A DNA stretch of 5,457 nucleotides from Sva-07 sp035527095 (GTDB lineage Bacteria; Actinomycetota; Acidimicrobiia; Acidimicrobiales; Ilumatobacteraceae). The stretch is from the NCBI GenBank assembly GCA_035527095.1, contig DATLBC010000082.1, forward strand, positions 1 to 5,457, given 5' to 3'. Position numbers and translations under genes: made by a program. Positions within the stretch are counted from its first letter, which is position 1, and the number at the start of each line of letters is the position of its first letter. Positions 1 through 5,457 of the stretch are shown in pieces. The notes under the pieces are model-generated. The model saw only the letters and a program-made list of their open reading frames with translations, had not been told where the DNA came from and made no database searches.

Positions 1-1523
1 TGGCTCAAGCCGAGTTGGCCGAGGAGCATGAACAGGTTCATTTCGCTGATGCCGAGTTCGATGTGCTGGCCGGTCGGCGACGGCGCCCATTTCAGTAGTC
101 GGTCCGCCCCACCGTGATCGTCGCGTTCGGTCGGCGAGTAGACACCGCGCTTGTTGATGAACCCTCCGAGGTTGGTGGAGATCGACACGTCGGGCGCGGT
201 CGTGACGATCCGGTCGCCGACTCCGTCGACGTCGGCCAGGCTTGCGAGGACCCGCCCGAAGGTCTCTTGGGTCGAGGTCGAACCCGTCGTGACCAGGTTT
301 CGCGCCGCTGCCGGGACGGGAACCAACGGACGCGGCGGCGTCGGCTCGTTGTTGATCGCTCCTCCGACGCGTTCGCAGCAGCGTCCGGCGGCCGAGTCGG
401 GGTCGAAGCGGTCCCATTCGGTGTCGACATCGAGCCCGCTCAGCTCGCGCAGGTCATCGATCTGTTCGGGGCTCAAGAGGGCAGCATGGTTCATGGGGTC
501 GCCGGCGATCGGCAAGCCGTGCCCTTTGATGGTGTAGGCGAACACCACCGACGGGCGGTCGGTCACTGCGTCGCATGCGCGGAACGTGTCGAGCAGCACG
601 CCGAGGTCGTGGCCGCCGAGATCGGTGATCAGCTGGTGCAACGCTCTGTCGTCGAGGCGGTCGGCCCGTTCGCGGACCACGGGATCGGCTCCGACGAGAA
701 ACTTCTCGCGTGCCGCCGTCGGGTCGAGCGAGAACAGGTGCTGGTATGCCTCGTTCGGCATCGCGTCGATGTGGGCTTCGAGCGCGTCGCCTCCCGGTTC
801 GGCGAACGCGGCAGTCAGGCGTCGTCCGTACTTCGCCTCGGCGACGTGCCAGCCGGCGTCGGCGAAGAACCGCTGCAATCTGATCGCGGCGATGTCGGGG
901 ATCACGCGGTCGAGGCTCTGGCGGTTCAGGTCGACGATCATCGTGAAGTTGCCGAGGCCCTGGGTGGCAGGGTCGGCGATCGCCTCCCAGATGTTGCCCT
1001 CGTCGAGCTCGGCGTCGCCGACGAGCGCGAAGAATCGGGCGTCGGGGAGATGACGGTCGAGATGCGAATCGAGGTAGCGGCGGGTGAGTGCCGAGAACAA
1101 CGGCGCGACCGCACCGAGGCCGACCGAGCCGGTCGAGAAGTCGGCGACGTCGGGATCCTTGGTGCGCGACGGGTACGCCTGCAGCCCGCCTCGCTGTCGC
1201 AGCGTGGTCAGGTACGACCGGTCGAGTTCGCCGGTGAGGTACTTGATGGCGTGGTACACCGGCGACGCGTGGGGTTTGACCGCCACCTTGTCGTCGCCGG
1301 TCAGGTGCCCGAACCACAGCGCGGTCATGATCGACACCATCGACGCGCTCGATGCCTGGTGTCCGCCGACTTTGACGTCGTGGTCACCCGCTGTCGGGCG
1401 ACGGTTGGCGTGGTCGATGATGCGCGTCGCCAGCCACAGCACTCGCTGCTCGATCGTGCGCAACACGTCGAGGTCCGCGCTGCCCGTCGTTGCCTGGTCG
1501 ACCCCGCCGCCATCTGCTCGCAT
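1..1523 (-). CDS. AceE/transketolase-superfamily thiamine-diphosphate enzyme (2-oxoacid dehydrogenase E1-like), 3' end outside the window
   Basis: The frame is open from ATG at 1523-1521 to the left edge, giving 507 codons with no stop seen. His85 lies in KPHASPVYHAIKYLTG, matching the GHxSPGxYARAFLEG region of AceE. A ThDP/Mg-binding motif begins GDAELDEGNIWEA (Gly169-Asp170-Ala171) and ends at Asn200 in DLNRQSLD; the 31-residue spacing equals that recalled for E. coli AceE. QHIELGISEMNLF (about 488-500) carries Glu494, the likely glutamate that activates the cofactor. So the pyrophosphate-binding domain and the start of the pyrimidine-binding domain are present and the C-terminal domain is missing. 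By family, AceE decarboxylates pyruvate and acetylates the E2 lipoyl group. The N-terminus is about 60 residues shorter than in AceE, so this is probably a divergent subfamily; its substrate is unknown. ATG 1523 is the first ATG in frame, with no clear Shine-Dalgarno. The superfamily is secure, the pyruvate role is not. Confidence 0.88.
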   Translation of the reverse strand, partial: MRADGGGVDQATTGSADLDVLRTIEQRVLWLATRIIDHANRRPTAGDHDVKVGGHQASSASMVSIMTALWFGHLTGDDKVAVKPHASPVYHAIKYLTGELDRSYLTTLRQRGGLQAYPSRTKDPDVADFSTGSVGLGAVAPLFSALTRRYLDSHLDRHLPDARFFALVGDAELDEGNIWEAIADPATQGLGNFTMIVDLNRQSLDRVIPDIAAIRLQRFFADAGWHVAEAKYGRRLTAAFAEPGGDALEAHIDAMPNEAYQHLFSLDPTAAREKFLVGADPVVRERADRLDDRALHQLITDLGGHDLGVLLDTFRACDAVTDRPSVVFAYTIKGHGLPIAGDPMNHAALLSPEQIDDLRELSGLDVDTEWDRFDPDSAAGRCCERVGGAINNEPTPPRPLVPVPAAARNLVTTGSTSTQETFGRVLASLADVDGVGDRIVTTAPDVSISTNLGGFINKRGVYSPTERDDHGGADRLLKWAPSPTGQHIELGISEMNLFMLLGQLGLS

Positions 1524-1710
1524 CGCACTGAGTCGACCACGATTCGTACCGCGGTGTCTACACGTTTGCGTCGACGCTTCGGTGGGAGGGGCCACCGGAA
1601 CCCCGACGCAAACGGATGGTGTGCGGGTGTCGGCTTGCAGTTTTGGGCGGACGACGGCAGGCTGGCCATCCGTGAAGTGGCCGACATGGAGTCAGGCGGC
1701 GGTCGCCGCG
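1524..1710. other. Divergent intergenic spacer
   Basis: This is the only sizeable non-coding stretch. It separates the AceE-like gene (leftward) from the PAP2 operon (rightward), so it should carry promoters for both. I could not find a convincing -35/-10 pair on either strand. Its only clear structure is the dyad at 1563-1614. If the PAP2-family gene starts at GTG 1672 instead of ATG 1711, the spacer shrinks to about 150 bases. Confidence 0.6.
1563..1614. promoter_or_regulatory. 52-base dyad in the divergent spacer (candidate operator or hairpin)
   Basis: CGTTTGCGTCG at 1563-1573 is repeated as its exact reverse complement, CGACGCAAACG, at 1604-1614. Inside, GGTGG (1581-1585) pairs with CCACC (1592-1596) around a 6-base loop, and TTC 1578-1580 can pair with GAA 1598-1600. 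The left arm overlaps a perfect 10-bp palindrome, GCGTCGACGC (1568-1577), so the core CGACGC occurs three times: once inverted and twice direct. It sits 40 bases upstream of the minus-strand start and about 100 bases upstream of the plus-strand start. That position suits an operator controlling one or both genes, or an RNA hairpin in a leader. No T-tract follows, so an intrinsic terminator is unlikely. The dyad is seen directly; its function is inferred. Confidence 0.5.
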
Positions 1711-2544
1711 ATGATCTCTGGTCTCGTCGCGCTGGCGCTTCGGCGCACGCGCCCGACTCGCATCGGCGACGTGGTCGGCCCGGCGGCGCTCGAGTTCGCA
1801 TTCGTCGCATCGCTGTACTCGATCTGGCGGATGGCGAAGAACCTGCCGCTGACTCGGGCCGAGGGAGCGATCGACCGGGCGTACGACATCGTGACCGTGC
1901 AGGACTTCTTCCGGCTGCCGAGCGAACTGTCGTTGCAGCGCTTCGTTCTCGACCACGACTGGCTCGCCTGGTTCTCGGCGTACTACTACGCCATTGCGCA
2001 CGTCCCCGGCATCGTGATCTTCCTGATCTGGCTGTACGCCCGCCACCGTGACGTCTATCCCCACTGGCGCAATGCGCTGGCGATCCTCACGGCATTCTGT
2101 CTGTTCATTCGCTTCGTCAAGGTCGCGCCCCCTCGATACCTGACCGAACTCGGTTATGTCGACGTGTCGGTGATCTATGGGATCGACGTGTACGGCGAGG
2201 CGGGCACCGGTGTGTCGTCGCAGTTCGCGGCGATGCCGTCACTGCACGTGGCCTGGGCTGCCGTCGTTGCATTCGGGGCGCTCGCTGCGAGCACGAGCCG
2301 GTGGCGTTGGATCGGGATGGTGCATCTCGTGATGACGATGTTGGTGATCGCCGCCACAGGGCACCACTGGTGGCTCGACGGGATCGTGGCTCTGGCGCTG
2401 CTGTGGGTGTCGCTGCAACTCGACACGCTGGGCCGGCGAGCGGCCGCTGCGGTTCGATCGGCGCGGGTGGGCGAAGTCCGCGCGTTCGATGCTGCCCCGG
2501 TCGGAGATCTGCAGCCGGTGCTGGTGGAGGGAGAACCGACGTGA
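1711..2544 (+). CDS. PAP2-superfamily membrane protein (inositolphosphotransferase/Aur1-like phosphatase fold)
   Basis: 277 aa, integral membrane, about six hydrophobic helices. The three PAP2 signature blocks are present in order: KVAPPRYL (137-144), SSQFAAMPSLH (169-179) and GHHWWLDG (217-224). His179 should be the phosphorylated nucleophile; His219 with Asp223 forms the second catalytic pair. The PSLH and GxHxxxD forms and the N-terminal pattern (RMAKNLPL, then a long amphipathic stretch before helix 2) fit the PAP2_3/inositol-phosphorylceramide-synthase-like branch rather than the classic PSGH phosphatases. Members hydrolyse or transfer lipid phosphate groups; the substrate here is unknown. 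The charged tail after about residue 245 is probably cytoplasmic. The frame is open far upstream because it lies antisense to the AceE-like gene, so the start is uncertain: ATG 1711 has a weak AGGCGG upstream, and GTG 1672 with GGCAGG upstream is an alternative. First gene of a three-gene operon. Confidence 0.88.
   Translation: MISGLVALALRRTRPTRIGDVVGPAALEFAFVASLYSIWRMAKNLPLTRAEGAIDRAYDIVTVQDFFRLPSELSLQRFVLDHDWLAWFSAYYYAIAHVPGIVIFLIWLYARHRDVYPHWRNALAILTAFCLFIRFVKVAPPRYLTELGYVDVSVIYGIDVYGEAGTGVSSQFAAMPSLHVAWAAVVAFGALAASTSRWRWIGMVHLVMTMLVIAATGHHWWLDGIVALALLWVSLQLDTLGRRAAAAVRSARVGEVRAFDAAPVGDLQPVLVEGEPT
2526..2533 (+). promoter_or_regulatory. Shine-Dalgarno for the YbaK-domain gene
   Basis: GGAGGGAG lies 7-10 bases before GTG 2541, inside the last codons of the PAP2 gene. 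It is the strongest ribosome-binding site in the window. With the GTGA overlap at 2541-2544 (start GTG, upstream stop TGA), it fixes the start of the downstream gene and implies coupled translation. Confidence 0.75.
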
Positions 2545-3035
2545 GTGCTCATCCCGATGTGATCGCCGACCTCGAGCGCCTCGGAGTCGTGTACGAGGTG
2601 ATGGACTGCGATCCGGATCTCGCCGACACAGCGCAGTTCTGCGAGGCCTACGGCGTGGCGTTGGAGGAGTCCGCCAACGCGATTCTCGTCGCGTCGAAGA
2701 AGCCCGAAGGTCACCACGCCGTCTGCGTGGCACTCGCCCACACTCGACTCGACGTGAACGGCGCCGTGCGACGCAAGCTCGGTGTCCGCAAGCTGAGCTT
2801 CGCACCGGCGGATGTCACCCGCGAACTCACCGGGCAGGAGATCGGTGGTGTGACCATCTTCGGTCTGCCCGCCGGTCTGCCTGTGTGGCTCGATTCACGG
2901 GTGCTCGACTGTGAACGCATCGTGGTGGGTGCCGGCTCCCGTGCGGCGAAGATTCGCCTCGACCCGTCGCAGCTCGTCGATCTCGACCGCTACGAGTTCG
3001 TCGACGATCTCGCCAACGTCTCCGCCGAGCCCTGA
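2541..3035 (+). CDS. YbaK/EbsC-type aminoacyl-tRNA editing domain protein
   Basis: 164 aa, a single YbaK/aminoacyl-tRNA-synthetase-associated domain. Family landmarks: the N-terminal helix with VVYEVMDCDPDLADTAQF (about 13-30), AILVASKKPEGHHAVCVALA with Lys53/Lys54, a conserved block VRRKLGVRKLSFAPADV, the loop TGQEIGGVTIFGLP (Gly102-Gly103-Val104) and a late GAGSRAAKIRLDPSQL. The lysine and the GGV/FG loop line the editing pocket in this family. Stand-alone members deacylate mischarged tRNAs such as Cys-tRNA(Pro) or Ala-tRNA(Pro) in the cytoplasm; the exact target cannot be read here. Its length is usual for the family. GTG 2541 is chosen because it overlaps the upstream stop by 4 bases and has GGAGGGAG before it. 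The next gene begins immediately after its TGA. Confidence 0.9.
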   Translation: MSAHPDVIADLERLGVVYEVMDCDPDLADTAQFCEAYGVALEESANAILVASKKPEGHHAVCVALAHTRLDVNGAVRRKLGVRKLSFAPADVTRELTGQEIGGVTIFGLPAGLPVWLDSRVLDCERIVVGAGSRAAKIRLDPSQLVDLDRYEFVDDLANVSAEP

Positions 3036-3914
3036 GTGGCGGCCGCGCACCAGGACGGATCGGTCGTGTTCGCCGTCGACGCCCGGACAACCGATCTCAC
3101 GGCGGGAGATCGAGTGCTCGCCGGGGCCGTTCGCAGGCGCGGCATCGGTGTGCGACCGGTGGTGTGGGGCACGCCGTGCGAGCCGACCGATCTGATCGTG
3201 ATTCGCTCGACCTGGGACTACGTCGAGCGGCCTGACGAGTTCCGGTCGTGGCTCGACGCACTTGATGAGGCCGGGAACACGGTCGTCAACTCGACGGTGC
3301 TTCTGCGGTGGAACATGCACAAGGGCTATCTCGCCGACATGGCAGCCCGCGGGGTCGCGGTTGTGCCGACCGCGATGGTTCGCTCAGGATCGGCCACGAC
3401 GCTCGGCGAGCTGATGGAGGAGCAGCGTTGGGCGCACGTCGTGGTCAAGCCGGCCATCGGTGCGTCGGCCCGTCAGACCTTCCAGTTCGATCGCGGCGGA
3501 CTGGAGGCTGGTGAAGCACTCGTTCGTCGACTGGTCGACAGGGAAGATGTGCTGGTGCAGCCGTTCCTTCGCTCGATCGCTACCGATGGTGAGGCGTCGG
3601 TGGTCGTGATCGAGGGCGAGGCCACTCACACCGTGTTGAAGCGCCCGGCACCGGGCGACTGGCGAGTGCAGAGCGAGTTCGGCGGATCGGCCACTGCGGT
3701 GCCGGTCTCAGCGCAGCATGAACAAGCGGTCGCCGAAGCGCTCGCGACGCTCGATCACACGCCCGCGTACGCCCGGGTCGACCTCGTGACGATCGATGCC
3801 GAGCTCCATCTGATGGAACTCGAGCTGATCGAGCCCGAGTTGTTCTTCGAGTTGGCTCCGGACGCCGCCGACCGCCTCGCCGGCCACCTTGCCGACCGCC
3901 TCGTCTCTGGCTGA
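3036..3914 (+). CDS. ATP-grasp ligase family protein (DcsG/glutathione-synthetase-like)
   Basis: 292 aa, cytoplasmic. The N-terminal pre-ATP-grasp region carries VIRSTWDYVERPDEFRSW (about 55-72), which I associate with proteins related to DcsG, the O-ureido-D-serine cyclo-ligase of cycloserine biosynthesis. Next comes RWNMHKGYLADMAARGV with Lys96, then the nucleotide-binding strand VVVKPAIGASA (Lys138) and VLVQPFL (Gln175). The C-terminal metal and catalytic part is YARVDLV (Arg247, Asp249) and MELELIEPELFF (Glu261, Glu263, Glu266). The key lysine and acidic residues look intact. The family joins a carboxylate to an amine or similar nucleophile through an acyl phosphate; this substrate is unknown, and the cycloserine role should not be assumed because no other dcs-type genes are nearby. 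GTG 3036 abuts the previous TGA (TGAGTG), with a poor Shine-Dalgarno, so re-initiation by terminating ribosomes is likely. Last gene of the plus-strand operon. Confidence 0.87.
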   Translation: MAAAHQDGSVVFAVDARTTDLTAGDRVLAGAVRRRGIGVRPVVWGTPCEPTDLIVIRSTWDYVERPDEFRSWLDALDEAGNTVVNSTVLLRWNMHKGYLADMAARGVAVVPTAMVRSGSATTLGELMEEQRWAHVVVKPAIGASARQTFQFDRGGLEAGEALVRRLVDREDVLVQPFLRSIATDGEASVVVIEGEATHTVLKRPAPGDWRVQSEFGGSATAVPVSAQHEQAVAEALATLDHTPAYARVDLVTIDAELHLMELELIEPELFFELAPDAADRLAGHLADRLVSG

Positions 3915-3952
3915 GAGCACGCACCGAATCAACGGCCTCGACCCGCCCGACC
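3915..3952. other. Convergent gap between operons
   Basis: Only 38 bases separate the ATP-grasp stop (TGA 3912-3914) from the stop of the minus-strand 117-aa gene (3955-3953). A bidirectional terminator would be expected, but I see no GC stem followed by a T-tract. The only symmetry is a 5-bp CTGAG/CTCAG pair (3911-3915, 3952-3956) spanning the two stops, too weak to call. Confidence 0.4.
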
Positions 3953-4306
3953 TCAGGGTTCCATCACCACCCAGCCGCGGCGCTGGAGTTCTGCGGCAAG
4001 TTGCTCGTCGGAAAACTTCTCCAGCGGTGCGTCACGCTGCGCCCGCGGCGCGGGTTTCGGGCTGACCGGCGGGCGCGAGGCGGGTGCCGGTGCGGGATCC
4101 GTCGCCTCGTGGGCCGCTTCGTGGAGTGCAGCGATGTACTCGTCGGCCTCGTCGCGGGTGAACTTGCCGCTGGCCTGGCGCTGGGTGAATCCCATTGGCC
4201 CGCGGGCGTCGCGGAAGTCCGAGTGACCCGCTGCTTCGAGCAACTCGGTCAGTTCGCGCATCTGGCTGTGTGACGCGGGCGGACCCGACGCTTGTCCGAA
4301 GGCCAT
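3953..4306 (-). CDS. Small protein of unknown function, two short helical modules with an Ala/Pro linker
   Basis: 117 aa, soluble, no signal peptide. The N-terminal part (about 12-63) reads like a compact helical domain: SQMRELTELLEAAGHSDF, GFTQRQASGKFT, then DEADEYIAALHE. This MRELTELL...FT..EA..YI..L layout vaguely recalls short actinobacterial helical domains such as DUF3072, but I cannot assign it. Residues about 66-92 are an Ala/Pro-rich, probably disordered linker. The C-terminus (95-117) is a second helix, EKFSDEQLAAELQRRGW, followed by VVMEP. Domain-linker-helix proteins often act as adaptors; that is inference. ATG 4306 starts 4 bases after the stop of the candidate 30-codon ORF, with a weak GAGCGG just upstream. 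Codon use matches its neighbours. It is the distal gene of the GST operon. Confidence 0.75.
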   Translation of the reverse strand: MAFGQASGPPASHSQMRELTELLEAAGHSDFRDARGPMGFTQRQASGKFTRDEADEYIAALHEAAHEATDPAPAPASRPPVSPKPAPRAQRDAPLEKFSDEQLAAELQRRGWVVMEP

Positions 4307-4310
4307 CCGC

Positions 4311-4403
4311 TCAGTCTCGCGCCTGCCGGCAGGCTTCGGTGCCGATCGTCGTGCATCGCGAACAGCGGATGCAGCGATCGTCGAGTGCGACGCTGGGCGT
4401 CAC
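4311..4403 (-). CDS. Candidate 30-aa cysteine-rich micro-protein
   Basis: GTG at 4403-4401 overlaps the GST stop TGA (4402-4400) in a GTGA junction, the same arrangement seen at 2541-2544. The frame runs 30 codons to TGA at 4313-4311 and stops 4 bases before the ATG of the 117-aa gene, so it fills the gap between two clear genes. Four cysteines (11, 14, 17, 25) sit in CIRCSRCTTIGTEAC, a CxxCxxCx7C arrangement able to bind zinc or possibly an Fe-S cluster; the tail is RQARD. G/C by codon position is about 60, 67 and 80 percent, the direction expected for coding DNA here, though 30 codons is a small sample. A CGAGG about 10 bases before the GTG could be a Shine-Dalgarno. I recognise no family. 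It could instead be a chance frame, or an extension of the GST reached by frameshift. Confidence 0.42.
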   Translation of the reverse strand: MTPSVALDDRCIRCSRCTTIGTEACRQARD

Positions 4404-4409
4404 GCCAGC
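4392..4409 (-). other. Hairpin over the GST stop / micro-ORF start junction
   Basis: On the minus strand GCTGGCG (4409-4403) can pair with CGCCCAGC (4399-4392) with one bulged C, leaving the stop codon TGA (4402-4400) in the loop. There is no T-tract, and open frames continue downstream, so a terminator is not supported. It might modulate coupling between GST termination and downstream initiation, or be chance in GC-rich sequence. Confidence 0.25.
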
Positions 4410-5428
4410 AGGGCCTCGCAGCCCGTCCCGGCCAGGATGGTGTCGACTCGAGAGCGGTCGTCGTCGCTGAGCGCGGCGTAGCCCTCGCGGATCCACTGCA
4501 GACACTTGCCCTGATACTTGAACGGTGCCTGACGGTAGGTGCCACCCTCGAGCGCACAGACCACCTCGTCGGCGCCGGACATCAGCGCCTGTGCGTTGGC
4601 GATCATGAACGGCGCGTAGGTGTGGCCGATCTCGTGCAGCAGGCGGGTGGTGGCGGGCGGCAACGCGTCGAGCGGCGACCAGCCGGTGTCGCCGTCGACC
4701 GGGAGCCACGACAGGTCATCCATGCGATCGACCCAGTGGATCACCTTCGGTGCCCGTGTGGCGGCGAGCGCCATCGGGGTGGGGTCCCACTTCGCGAGCT
4801 GGGTGAGCTGGCCGAAGATGCCGAAGTCGCCGCGGCCGGGGCGGTCACCGAGCAGGAAGTCGTGGGTCGAGTACAGCTGGGTGAGGATGTCGAGCAGGCG
4901 TTCGTAGGTGCCCTCGATGATCGGCTGATTCTCCTCGGTCGAGCCGACCATCGCCCGCCGTCCGACCTGGCGGGCGGTGACGAACTCCTGGGCTCGGTGC
5001 AGTTGATCGCTGTTGGCCTGCAGGGTGCGCCCCAACGGGAGCAGGCGGCCGGCCTTGTCGATGTCGGCCGGATACGCCCAGCGGTAGTGGTACATCGCCT
5101 TGGTGACCCACTCGTCGCCGTAGTCCTCGATCAGGTAGTCGATGAACGCGACCACCGGATCGGTCGGCACCAGGCTGCGATCGCCGAACATCGTCTCGAG
5201 CCGCATGATCTGCGGCGAGGAGTCGATCATCGCCTCGGTGTACTCGCCGTCGTCGTCCGGGAACGCGATCACGGGGATCAGCCGCACCGGCACCGGCGGC
5301 AGGTGGTCGTGCTCGGAGCCGCGCAGCACCCATGTGAACGGGATCTGCCGGTAGCGCAACACGGCGCGCATCTTCAGCGAGTACGGCGATCCGTAGCTAC
5401 CGCCGAGCTGCAGCGGGTGGGTGCTCAT
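4400..5428 (-). CDS. Glutathione S-transferase-fold protein, long form
   Basis: 342 aa, cytoplasmic. The N-terminal thioredoxin-like domain (about 6-80) shows LGGSYGSPYSLKMRAVLRY, where GST families place the catalytic Ser/Cys/Tyr. Candidates are Ser11, Tyr12, Ser14, Tyr16 and Ser17; there is no cysteine. It continues with RLIPVIAF (cis-Pro at 52) and a DSSPQIM segment (69-75) matching the ES/DS pair that contacts the gamma-glutamyl group of the thiol. The all-helical C-terminal domain includes FLLGDRPGRGDFGIFGQL, the usual GST N-capping/hydrophobic-staple region with Asp201. At 342 aa it is well above the usual 200-230; the extra length is a middle segment (about 95-165) and a C-terminal helical part. 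Most actinobacteria use mycothiol rather than glutathione, so the thiol partner is uncertain. ATG 5428 has a weak GGTGA upstream. It is the first of up to three minus-strand genes in tandem. Confidence 0.85.
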   Translation of the reverse strand: MSTHPLQLGGSYGSPYSLKMRAVLRYRQIPFTWVLRGSEHDHLPPVPVRLIPVIAFPDDDGEYTEAMIDSSPQIMRLETMFGDRSLVPTDPVVAFIDYLIEDYGDEWVTKAMYHYRWAYPADIDKAGRLLPLGRTLQANSDQLHRAQEFVTARQVGRRAMVGSTEENQPIIEGTYERLLDILTQLYSTHDFLLGDRPGRGDFGIFGQLTQLAKWDPTPMALAATRAPKVIHWVDRMDDLSWLPVDGDTGWSPLDALPPATTRLLHEIGHTYAPFMIANAQALMSGADEVVCALEGGTYRQAPFKYQGKCLQWIREGYAALSDDDRSRVDTILAGTGCEALLA

Positions 5429-5457
5429 CCGGTCACCGACTGTTGGAGGACGTCGAG

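Noticed and set aside
454..1317. Minus-strand open frame of 287 codons
   Set aside because: It is a shifted frame of the AceE-like gene, with an Arg/Pro-rich, low-complexity translation.
1084..1710. Upstream extension of the PAP2-family frame
   Set aside because: The frame is open back to 1084, but it overlaps the AceE-like gene antisense and the dyad. The translation before about 1672 has no membrane or domain character, so I start the gene at 1711, with GTG 1672 as an alternative.
114..2051. Long open frame on the plus strand (645 codons) across the left part
   Set aside because: It is codon-aligned antisense to the AceE-like gene and stays open because of GC-rich codon use. Its translation is Arg/Val/Asp-rich with no recognisable domain, while the opposite strand has clear ThDP-enzyme motifs. 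It also runs on into the PAP2 gene in the wrong frame.
1325..2064. Minus-strand open frames across the divergent spacer and the 5' part of the PAP2 gene
   Set aside because: They are Arg-rich shadows of the PAP2 gene and spacer with no domain or start context.
3036..3914. Possible cycloserine biosynthesis locus, from the DcsG-like ATP-grasp protein
   Set aside because: No other dcs-type gene (serine acetyltransferase, O-ureidoserine synthase, arginase-like, racemase) is in the window. Many uncharacterised ATP-grasp proteins share the RSTWDY pattern.
3911..3956. CTGAG/CTCAG symmetry across the convergent stops as a terminator
   Set aside because: The arms are only 5 bp, the loop is 36 bases and there is no T-tract. 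The match includes the two stop codons and is expected by chance.
4311..4709. Longer 132-codon version of the micro-ORF frame beginning inside the GST gene
   Set aside because: The upstream part is the GST gene read in another frame and is low-complexity. Only the last 30 codons, after the GST stop, are plausible as coding.

Overview
The window is GC-rich, gene-dense bacterial DNA with GTG starts, stop/start overlaps and strong G/C preference at third codon positions. The protein types suggest a high-GC actinobacterium, perhaps Acidimicrobiia (Ilumatobacter-like). That placement is inferred from protein style; there is no rRNA or other marker here. I see no mobile element, CRISPR array, tRNA or rRNA.

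Left part (1-1523, minus strand): the N-terminal 507 codons of a thiamine-diphosphate enzyme resembling AceE (homodimeric pyruvate dehydrogenase E1) and transketolase. Its 3' end lies beyond the left edge. A divergent spacer of about 190 bases (1524-1710) follows and carries a 52-base dyad with 11-bp perfect arms, the best regulatory candidate in the window.

Middle part (1711-3914, plus strand): three head-to-tail genes with no free space between them. They encode a six-helix PAP2/inositolphosphotransferase-like membrane enzyme, a YbaK/EbsC aminoacyl-tRNA-editing-domain protein (4-base GTGA overlap, good Shine-Dalgarno) and an ATP-grasp ligase of the DcsG/glutathione-synthetase-like type (GTG directly after the previous TGA). 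This is almost certainly one transcript. A shared pathway is not evident from the sequence.

Right part (3953-5428, minus strand, convergent with the middle operon): a 342-aa glutathione-S-transferase-fold protein, then a candidate 30-codon cysteine-rich ORF that starts inside the GST stop codon, then a 117-aa protein of unknown function starting 4 bases after the small ORF ends. The micro-ORF fills the gap between the two larger genes almost exactly and is the most novel-looking item here.

Overall this is mostly ordinary chromosomal sequence. The points worth a second look are the cysteine micro-ORF, the divergent dyad, the short AceE variant with GDA instead of GDG, and the odd three-gene operon.
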